This document shows positions 22,247 through 32,080 of a stretch of DNA of 64,000 nt, one piece after another (the stretch's first letter is position 1; every line of letters starts with the position of its first letter). Position numbers and translations under genes: made by a program. Below the pieces are notes generated by a model. That model made no database searches. It was not told the origin of the DNA and saw nothing but the letters and a program-made list of their open reading frames with translations. This DNA is from Epithemia pelagica (lineage: Eukaryota > Bacillariophyta > Bacillariophyceae > Surirellales > Surirellaceae), in assembly GCA_946965045.2 (NCBI GenBank), contig OX337228.1:4960001-5024000 (forward strand), written 5' to 3'.

Positions 22247-24728
22247 GATCGAAAGTGTTTTCGATAATGAACAGTGAAATTTTATGAACTGTGAGATGGA
22301 ATTGTTTTTGGGACGAATGGAAAAACAAAACTGTTCATCGGGTGAATGACTGGCTGCTGCTTGGGCTTGCTTCCGCACACGTTTCGTGCTTGAGTTTTGA
22401 TTGGTGGATGCGAGCTTGTTACGGTGTGCGGTTGCGGTTTTACGTTGTTTCGTCACTACTAAAAAACACAACTTGAGTCATTGGATATTGGACATTGCGC
22501 GAGATGCGAGATGCTTACCTCATTTCTTCGCCCTACGTAGTACCAACGCGCCACGATCGACGGGAGGCCCACAACGTATTCCTGTTTCACTATGAAGAAA
22601 ATAGTACGAGATTCGAATCTCTCTGTCGTGGCGATGCCCGCGAGTGACACTTTTGCGCAGTTCGTGATACGTGATCGGGTAACTTTTTTCTGATATCGCG
22701 CGCTTATCGCTCTTGCTCCGGGTGTGCCTACCTCTATCTACCCTCTACCGTATCAATTCAATCCCGTCCTTCCGCACTCAATCATTCTTGTAGAAAGAGC
22801 CCACTTTTTCAAGATTCAACAAAGCTGCCAATAATGTTGACTAAATTGTAAATTGTAAATGGAGGCATATTCTCCACCTGTGTGAATTGCAAAGGTCAAT
22901 GTGGAACACCATTCAATGAATCAAAATCCCTGCGATTGCGGGGGTACCTCCCGTCTGTTGTCTACACGGCTATGACCAAATTTTCGTAAAAAAGCTGAAA
23001 ACTATCTTCGTCAAATTTCTTATGATTTTGCAAAATATATAACGTCCAAGCCAACCGTAATAACTGGATTTGACGTATTGTAGACGTAGACGTATTGTAG
23101 CCGCTTGCGCTGGCGCACCTCCGTACATGGGAAATGGGAACTTTGAGCGAAGAAATCCACAAGCCAGATTTATACTCTGTTGTCTATACTGCTTCAGCAG
23201 CGAGTACTCTTCATGGAGTACTCAAGCTTCAATCGCTCACCCCAACCATGAAAAACACACCCATCACCCATGCTGCAATGCACCTACCAATGAAAGCTGC
23301 TGGGACTTTGTCTATGGCTAAGATAAAAGCATAGTCCACATGCTCCTAATATCTATCTACTCTTCTAGCTAGTTTAGGCTTCCTGCGCTTATCCATCGCA
23401 GGATGAAGCTGTCATTCGTTTGACTTCATCGTCCAAACCGTCTTCGCTTCTTCATTGCAGTGGTTGATTGTCATGTTGTCATCCTTCCATTGATGCAAGC
23501 CGCCTTGACATGTGATCTTGGTGAATTGTTTTGACCATAAAGTTGTCATTGTGGTCTTTCGTTACGCTGGATGGTTTGTTTTTGGTTTTTGGTGTGCCCA
23601 TGGTTTTCTTTTGTGGTGTTGCTCGAAAAGTGAGACGATTCAGGCCAGGAATACAAGGCGTGACCGGCGTGACAGGCGCGCCGATTTCGAACGATCAGAG
23701 GCATGCTTGCGCTTTGACACGGCTGGCGCTTTGGGAAAAAATACGAGACGATTTTTTCCTTTCGGATGACGGACGAACAAAGGTACCCCCGCAATCACTG
23801 CCTAAGTTGGTGCCTGACTTGGTCATGCGGTGGAACATCAATATTCAATATTGCTGTCCATGGTGATTCAGCAGTAGGAAAGGGAAGGGATCAATGATGA
23901 GGCACTTGGTCTAAGGTGGAGGGGGTGTTTGTATTTCAGCTTTGACATATAACGGTAAAGCTTGCAGATATTCCTAGCTAGTAGGAGTAAGTGCCAATGG
24001 TCTATGATCTGTCGATGTCTATTCTGCTCCTATTGTAGGAGTAGGATTACTTAGACACATAGCAAGGAGTGACAAAGCAAGAAGTTTAGGGATGGGGTTC
24101 AGTCTGCGTGCCGTACGTGATCTTCTGCCAGCTTGCGCCATCGGTGCGACTGAAGCAACCGGAAGCGTTGATATCACATGTCTGTCCTAATGATGTCGCA
24201 AATGATCTGGTTGGATGATGGTATCTCGCTCTGAAGAAGACAATTCTGCTTCCTACTTCCTGCTCCTACCACCTACTGCCAGAGAATAATAATTAACAAA
24301 CTCAATGACGTGTCGTTCGATGCTCAGCTCCTCCGAGTGACTCACTCGCATAATATCAGTCGCTGACAGATTTCTCTCAAAATGCCTTAGAATAAAGCGA
24401 CGAAGCAAAGTGGGATGAGTGAGATGAGGCCAACACAGACAAAAGAACAGATGACTACCTGTATTTGTGCCGTGGTCGACACGAGATGAGAGATAAACTG
24501 GAAGAGAGTTCCCTTCATTCTAATCCCATTGACGAGAAACACGTTTCGTTACACTGAAGTTGACAACTCTGTCTGTGTTTGTAGAATCGAGTCTTTGGAT
24601 GGCGTTGTCGGACCTTCCGAGGGTGGAAAGGAGCAGTAGGAGTCGTTTATATAGGGACTTGAAACCTTTGTTTTACGGCGGTAAATAAGTGGTGAGCGAA
24701 GGGGCGCTGGCTGGTTGTCACCCCAAGG
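22247..24728. other. 2.5-kb gene-free region between divergent F-box/Sel1 and HSF genes
   Basis: The longest stretch here without a protein gene or a large mobile element. Short frames inside have no domain. Things seen: a perfect 14-bp palindrome GAGATTCGAATCTC near 22608-22621, a short tandem repeat of GACGTATTGTA type around 23071-23100, dispersed TAGGAGTA-type motifs at 23970-23992 and 24027-24053, and a GC-rich patch at 23650-23700. The HSF promoter lies at its right end. A non-coding transcript is possible but not shown. Confidence 0.45.
23965..24055. repeat. Dispersed TAGGAGTA/CTAGCTAG motif cluster
   Basis: Within 90 bases the sequence shows TTCCTAGCTAGTAGGAGTAAG and, further on, GCTCCTATTGTAGGAGTAGG, that is, the motif on both strands in near-palindromic pairs. 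The same motif recurs in many other intergenic intervals of the window. Confidence 0.6.
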
Positions 24729-26251
24729 ATGACTACCAATGCAAAAGACACATCAGGGGAACTCAGCCGGCCAGCACCAATATCAGCGACATCTTCAGTT
24801 GACAATCTCCAGGTTGCTACCAAATCGTCTATTGATGGAGTGGAGCAAACAAACGAAGGCAGATCTCGTGAAGGAGTAGCTGCGGAGTCAATAATGGTTC
24901 AATACGCCGATTCGAAGTCAAATCAACGCAATGAAGCCACCGTGAATGGTCCACTGGCTACAACAAGCCGCAGTAGTATCATATCACCTTCCGGTGGCCC
25001 ACTTGGAGGACCAGCGGGGAGCAATACCACCGCGCGAACGCATGGCATTCCGGCATTGCTCCTTCCTCCTCAGCATCAAACAAATGCAACACAACCTCAG
25101 ACAATCACTAGTTCAGGTCCTCTGGTGTTGACGGGGTTAGTGGCAGGATCACAGGCACCAGAATTTCTCTATCAGCTCACAAAAATGCTCACAGACGATA
25201 ACAGGGACACAATTGAATGGTGCAATGGTAGGTTTGGTATCGTGTTATTCTTGAAAGGAAGCGGAAGCATCTAATTCACGGCTTCTTCGTAACAGGCAAA
25301 ATTGAAGTTCACAGTCCTCAAAGGCTCGAATCGGATGTTCTGCACAAGTACTTTCGGCATTCAAAATTCGCTAGTTTCCAGCGTCAACTCAACTACTTCG
25401 GTTTTCGGAAACAAGCGGGGAAAGGGAAAATGGCGCCATGTTCGTACGTCAATGAGGATCTTCCTTCCAATGATCTTACTTGTCTTCTCAACATCAAGGT
25501 AAGTAAACCAGAATGTAAAACGGCCATTCTTGAAACCCTTCCTTACGCAAGCGTTTATCAGAGAAAAACGAGCGTCTCAACTGCAGCCAAAGAAAAGGAG
25601 AAACAGTCAAAGAAGAAAGAGCTTAAGATGACTCTGCAGAGCCACGAGCAGACAGCATCCAGTGTCAATCCGGTCTTAGCAGGGATTCTTCATCGCTCAT
25701 CAATGGCATCTACAGCCGAAGCAAAACTGTACTCATCGGAAACAACAACAAATGAATCACAGTCTGAGGCCACAAAATCTCATCACGCAGTAGCACAAGC
25801 AGCTGTGGGCCGGGGCATTCGCCATGGGGTAGGTCGCAGTCAAGTCCAGGTGAGCACTCGCTCTGGCCTGCTCTCGCAAACTGTACCGGTTGACGTGCCG
25901 TCTTCGGAACCGGAGGTAAAGCCTGCTGCAACCGTTGCAAATCCCCTGTCCCAACTAGCAACAAATTTTCAAAATTCGCTGAATGACCTGGTATCTGTTG
26001 ATGCTGTTCCGCAGGAACCAGCAGTGTCCACTACAACGATAAGCGACCAAGCTCTCTTTCCCGGTGGATTTCTAAGAAGAGACGATTCGTTGGTTGATCT
26101 CGCAATGATCCCTGTCGTTGAGAACAGCGAAGTGCCAGGTGAACTTCTTCAAGTTGGCACGAACAAAGAAGAAGCAACTGAAGATGTTGGACTTTGTTTC
26201 ATCGATTTCCCCAACCCAGATATCTTTCCCCTTGGACCAAAGCCCACCTAG
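24729..26251 (+). CDS. Heat-shock transcription factor (HSF-type DNA-binding domain)
   Basis: Three exons, 24729-25227, 25296-25498 and 25562-26251, give 463 aa. The HSF domain at about 143-234 starts [15 protein letters not shown], contains [19 protein letters not shown] (the recognition helix) and ends CLLNIKRK. The first splice joins EWCN to GKIEVHSP. The second intron is only 63 nt, has no stop and is a multiple of three. Splicing it out gives NIKRKTSVST, which aligns with [10 protein letters not shown] of the second HSF in this window and supports removal. HSFs bind arrays of nGAAn and activate stress genes. The N-terminal 140 residues are disordered. No clear leucine-zipper trimerisation domain of animal type is seen after the DNA-binding domain. 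Diatoms have many such genes, most of unknown target. Confidence 0.9.
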
Positions 26252-26396
26252 AACTTCAGTGTAGGTCACTTGTTCCCTCCAGAATCGCGACACGGGAGAG
26301 TGCGGATACCGCACTTTGTTGCTGTTCAGGCGAGGGAATCTTCAAAAATTCATCTGCATGCGGGTAGAAAGGGGAATGATCGTTTCTACCAGCCTC

Positions 26397-27656
26397 TTAG
26401 GTATCGGGAATGAGAACCGTTTGCGTCCAGTCAATATCGACGGACATAACGGAGTCGCATTCACTAGAATGAATGGCCTCTGGTAGATCGTCCGTGCATT
26501 CAGATGACACCACGCAAGATAGTTGCAGCTTGCAAACTCCATATCCGATAGGAACGACCATATGATAGCATGTATCATTATTTTCACTTGAATTCAGAGG
26601 TCTCCAGGTTATCCTCAACTGTTTCTCTCCGATAAAGTAGTCAGTTTTCGATCGTACACGATTTGAGAGGGCGATCAAATCAACATCAGTATCCACTGGC
26701 TTGATTTCAAGGAACACCAGCATCAGACACTCATTATTATTTTGTCGGTCTGCGGTGGTCGCAGACCGAAAGTCATGCCGTGATCGCTCCACAAGTTCAC
26801 CCAATTTCTCTTTGAGCTCGTCTGACCGCACATTGTGAATAGAGGATGCATGATCTTCGGTAGACGAATGTTCATGCCAGATGACGGTTATTACGGAAGC
26901 AAAAGCTGAAGGGCTGTCTCCATCCAATAGTTCTCTCGTAACGAGAACGAAAGCAAATGGCCTCATCGTTCCACTAACTGGCAACATTTCCCACACATGA
27001 AGTACGGGATCCCAAGCTTTCGACAGAAATTTATTCAAAATAATTTGCAATGTGTGTTCTTCGGCAAGTGTAACGATCAACATGAAGCCGCCCTGTGGGA
27101 CAAGAAGGCGGTGGGCTTCTCCAAAGAGTGCGGTGGATTGAAGTTTGTTTTCTTCAACCGCCTCTTTGGCAAATATAGCATCAACAAAACCCTTGTCGAT
27201 CCAGCAGTGAAAGGATGATCTGTCAAACTGCATGGGAGGTTTCAGAATATCTTCCAAGACGTACGAAACTTTAATTGGACTATCATCATGATTTCGTACG
27301 CTGTTGGACTTGTCATGAATCTGCCGCATCTCCGCAATGGCCGTCTCGGAAACATCGACCACCACCTGCTCATAATCTTCAAATTCTTCCCTCAGTACCA
27401 GAGGTAAGAGTGATGTTCCTGATCCGGGGTGTATCATGCGCATGCTCTCGTGACGAGACGTGGACCACGTCTTTTTCTGACTGTTCAAATGGTATGAAAT
27501 GACGCGAACAACCTCTTCAGGATTGCTGTACCATTCGAATGACTTGTGTCCATGCTGCACACAGACTAATTTGAACCAAGAATCCCAATACTCGGCATCT
27601 TGTCTTCCTGAAGGATCACCTAGACGACGAAGTTGTTCTTCAATGTTGAAGCTCAT
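26397..27656 (-). CDS. METTL13/EEF1AKNMT-like class I methyltransferase
   Basis: A single exon from ATG 27656 encodes 419 aa (MSFNIEEQLRRLGDPSGRQD). The N-terminal half is a SAM-dependent Rossmann domain. It has an AEYWDSWF lead-in and a FEWYSNPEEV segment typical of METTL13/METTL12 relatives. Motif I is degenerate-glycine HPGSGTSLLP, followed by the acidic end of strand 2 in VVVDVSE, then DILKPP, IDKGFVDAIF and the ARRLL-like EAHRLLVPQGGFM. METTL13 relatives methylate lysines or the N-terminus of elongation factor 1A. The HPGSGTS loop in place of GCGNS still has the glycine pattern needed to bind SAM. The C-terminal ~200 residues are not recognisable. Convergent with the HSF gene; stop codons are 145 bp apart. 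Confidence 0.78.
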   Translation of the reverse strand: MSFNIEEQLRRLGDPSGRQDAEYWDSWFKLVCVQHGHKSFEWYSNPEEVVRVISYHLNSQKKTWSTSRHESMRMIHPGSGTSLLPLVLREEFEDYEQVVVDVSETAIAEMRQIHDKSNSVRNHDDSPIKVSYVLEDILKPPMQFDRSSFHCWIDKGFVDAIFAKEAVEENKLQSTALFGEAHRLLVPQGGFMLIVTLAEEHTLQIILNKFLSKAWDPVLHVWEMLPVSGTMRPFAFVLVTRELLDGDSPSAFASVITVIWHEHSSTEDHASSIHNVRSDELKEKLGELVERSRHDFRSATTADRQNNNECLMLVFLEIKPVDTDVDLIALSNRVRSKTDYFIGEKQLRITWRPLNSSENNDTCYHMVVPIGYGVCKLQLSCVVSSECTDDLPEAIHSSECDSVMSVDIDWTQTVLIPDT

Positions 27657-27966
27657 GTTGCAAGTAGACTGCACTGCGTGGATTGTGAGAGATTCTTGTG
27701 GGCATCTCGTTCATGTCTGGTATGGTTGTGTGGTCGCGTGGCCTCCCACAAACTCTCGCAAGTCACGTGACGTACAGACCGCAGCCCTAGCTAGCAAAAA
27801 GTACCAAGGTAGTCCTAACTACTCCTATACACCAGTAGACTTGAGGAGAATAGGAGTACTCCTAACTAATAACTCGTCGTCATAAAAGTGGTGACATCTA
27901 TTCGTACTGTCGTCATAATTTAATTTCATCATATTCATTTTCGATCATTGATGTAGGGTCGAGTTG
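27657..27966. other. Intergenic with dispersed TAGGAGTA-type motifs
   Basis: About 310 nt. Contains CTAGCTAGC near 27788-27796 and a cluster of ACTACTCCTA / TAGGAGTACTCCTA at about 27806-27872. No gene seen. Confidence 0.5.
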
Positions 27967-29031
27967 CTAAACAATCGACTCACCGTCAACAGTTCCGGAA
28001 GCGGTTTCCGAGGAAACCGCTCTTTCCAAATCAAAATTACAGAGTGGGCACTTGACATGATTTCGCGTCCACGCTTGGATACACTCTTGGTGAAAGACGT
28101 GGCCGCATGGCAATTGAGTCAAAGCCTCAGACTCTTCATATTCTGACAAGCAAATGGAGCAATGGTTATCCATTTCCGTGTTCCCCTTTGTTGGTACAGC
28201 ACCGTAATCTCCCTTCTTGTCGACCACGAGGACGCCGCTTGTGGTCGAGGCTTTCCATTGGAATTGTTTCCATTGGGCTTGGGCCTCATCACTTACACCG
28301 GGCGACTGCAATTCTTCCGCTCCGTCTGGTCGACCATATCCACCTTCCATCATGTGTCGTTGGGATTCCATAATTGCCAGCGCCAATTGGGCTTGGAACG
28401 ATAACCGGGCGAATTCGTTGCGATCAACCTCTGTGGTATTGTTGTTATTCTGTAGGTAAGCTTCAATCCTTCGATCCAACTCTTCTTCACGTTCGCGGTT
28501 GAATCGGATCCAACGTGCGGTCCAAGAGGTACCCAATAAACAAAGAAGTAACAGAGTGGGGTCTCTCTTTTGCAAGCACTCAATCCACAGTCGAAAGAGG
28601 ACAAAGACAGCAAGCAGTACACACGCGGAAGAACGTCGACGCGACAATTCTCGTTGTTCTTCTAACTCCGCCAGCGTCATGGTGTTGCCCCGAGTTTCCG
28701 GTCCATGGATTGTGAATTCATCTGCAGTCACCGATTCTCGCTCATCACCAACCTGTTCACCATCGCCGGTGTCATCTTGTGCTTCTTGTTCATCCGAAAC
28801 ATTCGGACGGGTGGCTTCACTGTTGTTTCCAGCGGATGCCTCCGAGGAACGTTGTTGCTCATGTACAGCATCCGATATACCGGACTCCAAATCTTGCTCA
28901 CCAGAGCTACGAGCTGTCTCTTCATTCGATGCTACGCCGTCCTCCTCTTGAGCTTGCACACGTTCACTTCCATAACGAGCACGCTGCCGGTCAATGGCAA
29001 ACACATTGTTCAGAGCGGAACTGAGCGACAT
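27967..29031 (-). CDS. Membrane RING-H2 E3 ubiquitin ligase
   Basis: A single exon encodes 354 aa. Two adjacent hydrophobic segments at about 135-175 (ACVLLAVFVLFRLWIECL and PTLLLLCLLGTSWTARWI) would form a membrane hairpin. A RING-H2 domain at about 291-333 has all ligands: CSICLSEYEE, then CGHVFHQECIQAW, then CPLCNFD. The order C-C-C-H-H-C-C-C is complete, so it should bind two zincs and an E2. The N-terminus is acidic and low-complexity. Substrate and membrane are unknown; the layout resembles ER or endosomal RING ligases. Its start is about 800 bp from the divergent EHD gene. Confidence 0.88.
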   Translation of the reverse strand: MSLSSALNNVFAIDRQRARYGSERVQAQEEDGVASNEETARSSGEQDLESGISDAVHEQQRSSEASAGNNSEATRPNVSDEQEAQDDTGDGEQVGDERESVTADEFTIHGPETRGNTMTLAELEEQRELSRRRSSACVLLAVFVLFRLWIECLQKRDPTLLLLCLLGTSWTARWIRFNREREEELDRRIEAYLQNNNNTTEVDRNEFARLSFQAQLALAIMESQRHMMEGGYGRPDGAEELQSPGVSDEAQAQWKQFQWKASTTSGVLVVDKKGDYGAVPTKGNTEMDNHCSICLSEYEESEALTQLPCGHVFHQECIQAWTRNHVKCPLCNFDLERAVSSETASGTVDGESIV

Positions 29032-29832
29032 GCTTTTTCAAGTACGTTCCAATTCTTGGTTCCAAATTCTTTAAAAAGTGGCAAAAATCACTTTCAATTT
29101 AATAACGTTCAATTGACAAGAATTTTTCGCACGATAAGGAGCAAGGTCTTTGGGCAAACAGCACAGTCGAACGTCTTTCTTCACAGGCTGCAGCAAAGCG
29201 CAAAGGATGAAGATTGAAATGTGAAATGGTACAACCACCACCAGGGATCAATTGATTTTAGGAGAGTTTGGTCACGGATGAAAAAGGTATTTGTCGGTAG
29301 GTGTAGACGACTTTTCAGCCGTGTCGTCTTTTTGTTTTATGTTTCGGTGACCACGAGTTCTGTTCTCGAGTCTGCTCTAGTGTTTTCGCTGTTGTGCCCG
29401 AGAGAAGAGAAGATGGGGCGAGAAACATTCTTTCGACGACCGGGAATCGGGCGAGAGCGCCCGCAGGCGTGGACTTGCCAAAAAAACTTGCGGGATAAGG
29501 GTTTTGAATTTTGAATTTCAAACTTCAAAATTTCGGACGTCGGGGATCAACGGATCAAACAGAAGAAACAAGATTCAGTTTTAGGTTTTAGCGTCATTTT
29601 GTGCATCCAAAAAAGTGTGATCGAACGGCCGAACGACCACAACCGAAACCGAGGTCTCTCTCAGGGTAATAAAGCACTTTCTCTTTGGACTTTTGTTGCG
29701 CAAGACCTGGAAAGTAGTTCGTCGACTGGTCCCGACAAAGTTTTGCTTGGCTGTGAGAAGGGATTCCGTGATCACAAGTACATCTCGTCATTTCTCTTGG
29801 TGTTCATTTCGACAAGATTGGAGGCAGTCACC
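29032..29832. other. Divergent upstream region between RING and EHD genes
   Basis: About 800 nt holding both promoters. A short inverted pair TTTTGAATTTTGAATTTCAAA with CTTCAAAATTT occurs at about 29503-29532. The frame upstream of the EHD ATG stays open to 29599, but with no ATG in a better position. No separate gene is supported. Confidence 0.4.
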
Positions 29833-31825
29833 ATGTCGGAACCATCATGGGCTAAGGATAATGGCAGAGCATCGATCTCGAGGGATGCATCCAAGAAGAT
29901 TGCAGGGACGGGACAAGGCAGCGATGCCGTAATGGATGAAGTGGCGGATCGAACGGCTGTGATTTCCAATCGACTTAAAACTATCTACAAGAAGAGCGTC
30001 GAGACGGTTGAAAAACGATACCGATATGATTACTTTTATGAATCTCCCTACCTCACAGATGTGGAGTTTGATGGTAAGCTCCAATTCATGTTCCTCAGTC
30101 TCTTGTTGATCACATGACTGTGTTCTCATTTTTTGTCGAATAACCTTTTGGATAGCCAAACCAATGGTCTTGTTGGTGGGACAGTACAGTGTTGGTAAAA
30201 CATCTTTCATTCGGTACGACATCTGGTACTATTTTCTTTGTACCCACATTCTTTGCATAAAGGTCAATCTCACATCGACGGCTTATTCATTTTGACTACA
30301 GTTATGTCCTGGGCCGTGATTTTCCAGGTCAACGCATTGGTCCCGAACCTACGACAGATCGGTTCACGGTGCTTTTGAATGGTCCCGAAGAACGCACCAT
30401 TCCTGGAAATGCCTTATCGGTTCATCCGGATTTACCGTTCCGAGGGTTGGAGAGATTCGGTGTCAGTTTCTTGTCGAGACTGGAGGGTTCTCAGTTGCCA
30501 AGTAGCGTTTTGCGGTCGGTAACGTTGATCGATACTCCAGGTATCTTGTCAGGGGAGAAACAAAGAACGAATCGCGGATATGATTTTACCAAAGTTGTGT
30601 CTTGGTTTGCTGAAAAGGCTGATTTGATCATTTTGTTGTTTGATGCCCACAAACTTGACATTAGCGACGAGCTCAAAGGCGCCATTGACGTGCTCAAGGG
30701 GCATGAGGACAAGATCCGATGCATCTTGAATAAGGCGGATCAGATTGATCGACAGCAACTGATGCGTGTGTATGGTGCCCTTTTGTGGTCTCTCGGAAAG
30801 ACCATGACTTCCCCCGAAGTTGCGCGAGTGTACGTAGGGAGTTTCTGGAGTGAGTCACTTGTAAACTTGGACAATGCCGACTTGTTCGAGATGGAGGAAA
30901 AGGATTTGATGAAGGATTTGGCAATTCTTCCACGCCAATCAGCGGTCCGGAAAATTAATGAGCTTGTCAAGCGTTTGCGAAAAGTTAAAACATTGGCCTA
31001 CATTATCGGATATCTCAAGTCACAAATGCCTGCCGTAATGGGAAAAGAAAAGAAGCAGAAGAAGCTCATTGCAGACTTGCCTAACGTATTCCGTACCATC
31101 ATGAAAAAATATGATTTGTCTCCAGGTGACTTCCCTGACATCACCCAGTTCTCAGCAAAATTGAGTGAATCACGATTCTCTGAGTTCAATACGTTGAAAG
31201 ACAGTCAGATCGCGGAACTCGACAAAGTACTCAATGAAGACATTCCCGCTCTGATGGAACTTCTGCCCAGTGAAAAAGACACACCTGAATCACTCAAAGC
31301 AAAATACTCAGATCCTTCAAGACAAGAAGTGGCAATCCCCGTTGGCACTGCCAAGTTTGGCAAAAAGGACGCTTATGATGCCAATCCATTTGGATTTGGA
31401 GAAGATGAAGACAACTACTGGTAAGTGGTATTCATCGTCCGTTATGTTGATCCATGCTGTCTTAGACAAACCTAACGGGATTTACGTTCCTTATTTTTGG
31501 AAAAAGGGCACTGCAAGAGTCTGCTGAGCGTTTGAGAGGGGCATTCGAGGAACTTGGGCCCCAGGGAGGTTTCTTGTCCACTGAAACAGCGAGAGATGTT
31601 TTGGTAAAGACAGGATTGGACAGGGATCAGCTCCGACAAATCTGGAACTTGAGTGACATTGATCGCGATGGTTTGTTTGATCATGATGAATATGTAGTGG
31701 CGATGTTCTTGTGTGACGCGGTAGTACAAAAGGGTCGTCCGATTCCGACCGAGTTACCACAGTCGGTCGTTCCTCCAAAAAAAAGAGAACTCATCAAAGC
31801 TCGCAAAGCTGGGACGCATTTCTAA
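29833..31825 (+). CDS. EHD-family dynamin-like ATPase (C-terminal EH domain)
   Basis: Four exons, 29833-30073, 30156-30213, 30302-31420 and 31507-31825, give 578 aa. The P-loop GQYSVGKTSFI lies in the 58-nt exon 2, and both of its splices preserve frame (VEFDAKPMVLLV and SFIRYVLGRDFPG). Other nucleotide motifs are LIDTPGIL and LNKADQID. The middle region is the helical domain (EEKDLMKDLAILPRQSAVRK and on). Exon 4 encodes an EH domain with a calcium-loop-like DIDRDGLFDHDEY. It ends KKRELIKARKAGTHF, close to the usual EHD tail. EHD proteins bind ATP, oligomerise on membranes and shape endosomal recycling tubules; EH domains bind NPF motifs in partners. N-terminal ~45 residues are extra compared with animal EHDs. 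Confidence 0.93.
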
Positions 31826-31919
31826 GTGAGTTATCTATCGGATAGTCCCTTCAGCGGTTTATGTAGATGTTTATGTAGATGAAAGCCCATCCACTCCTAA
31901 ATAGATCATTTCTCACGGG

Positions 31920-31985
31920 CAAAACGTAGTCCCAGCTGCACCCTACTAAGGGTAGGAGTAAGGAGTAATACTGAGAAATAGCTAG
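31920..31985. repeat. Dispersed TAGGAGTA motif copy
   Basis: The spacer between EHD and VPS34 carries CTACTAAGGGTAGGAGTAAGG followed by AGTAATACTG and GCTAGCCCACCTAGC. It is the same intergenic motif seen elsewhere in the window. Confidence 0.5.
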
Positions 31986-32080
31986 CCCACCTAGCGCTTT
32001 TTCAGAGGCGAACAAAAGGCGAACGACTCATTATTTTTCTTAGATATATCGCTAAATATAGGTAGACAGAAGAATGGACC

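Noticed and set aside
22608..22621. tRNA-like T-arm sequence GAGATTCGAATCTC
   Set aside because: The T-loop-like palindrome stands alone. I could not find an acceptor stem, D-arm or anticodon arm at the right distance on either strand.
28499..28951. 150-residue + strand frame
   Set aside because: Antisense of the RING gene; Ser/Cys-rich only because the other strand encodes acidic repeats.
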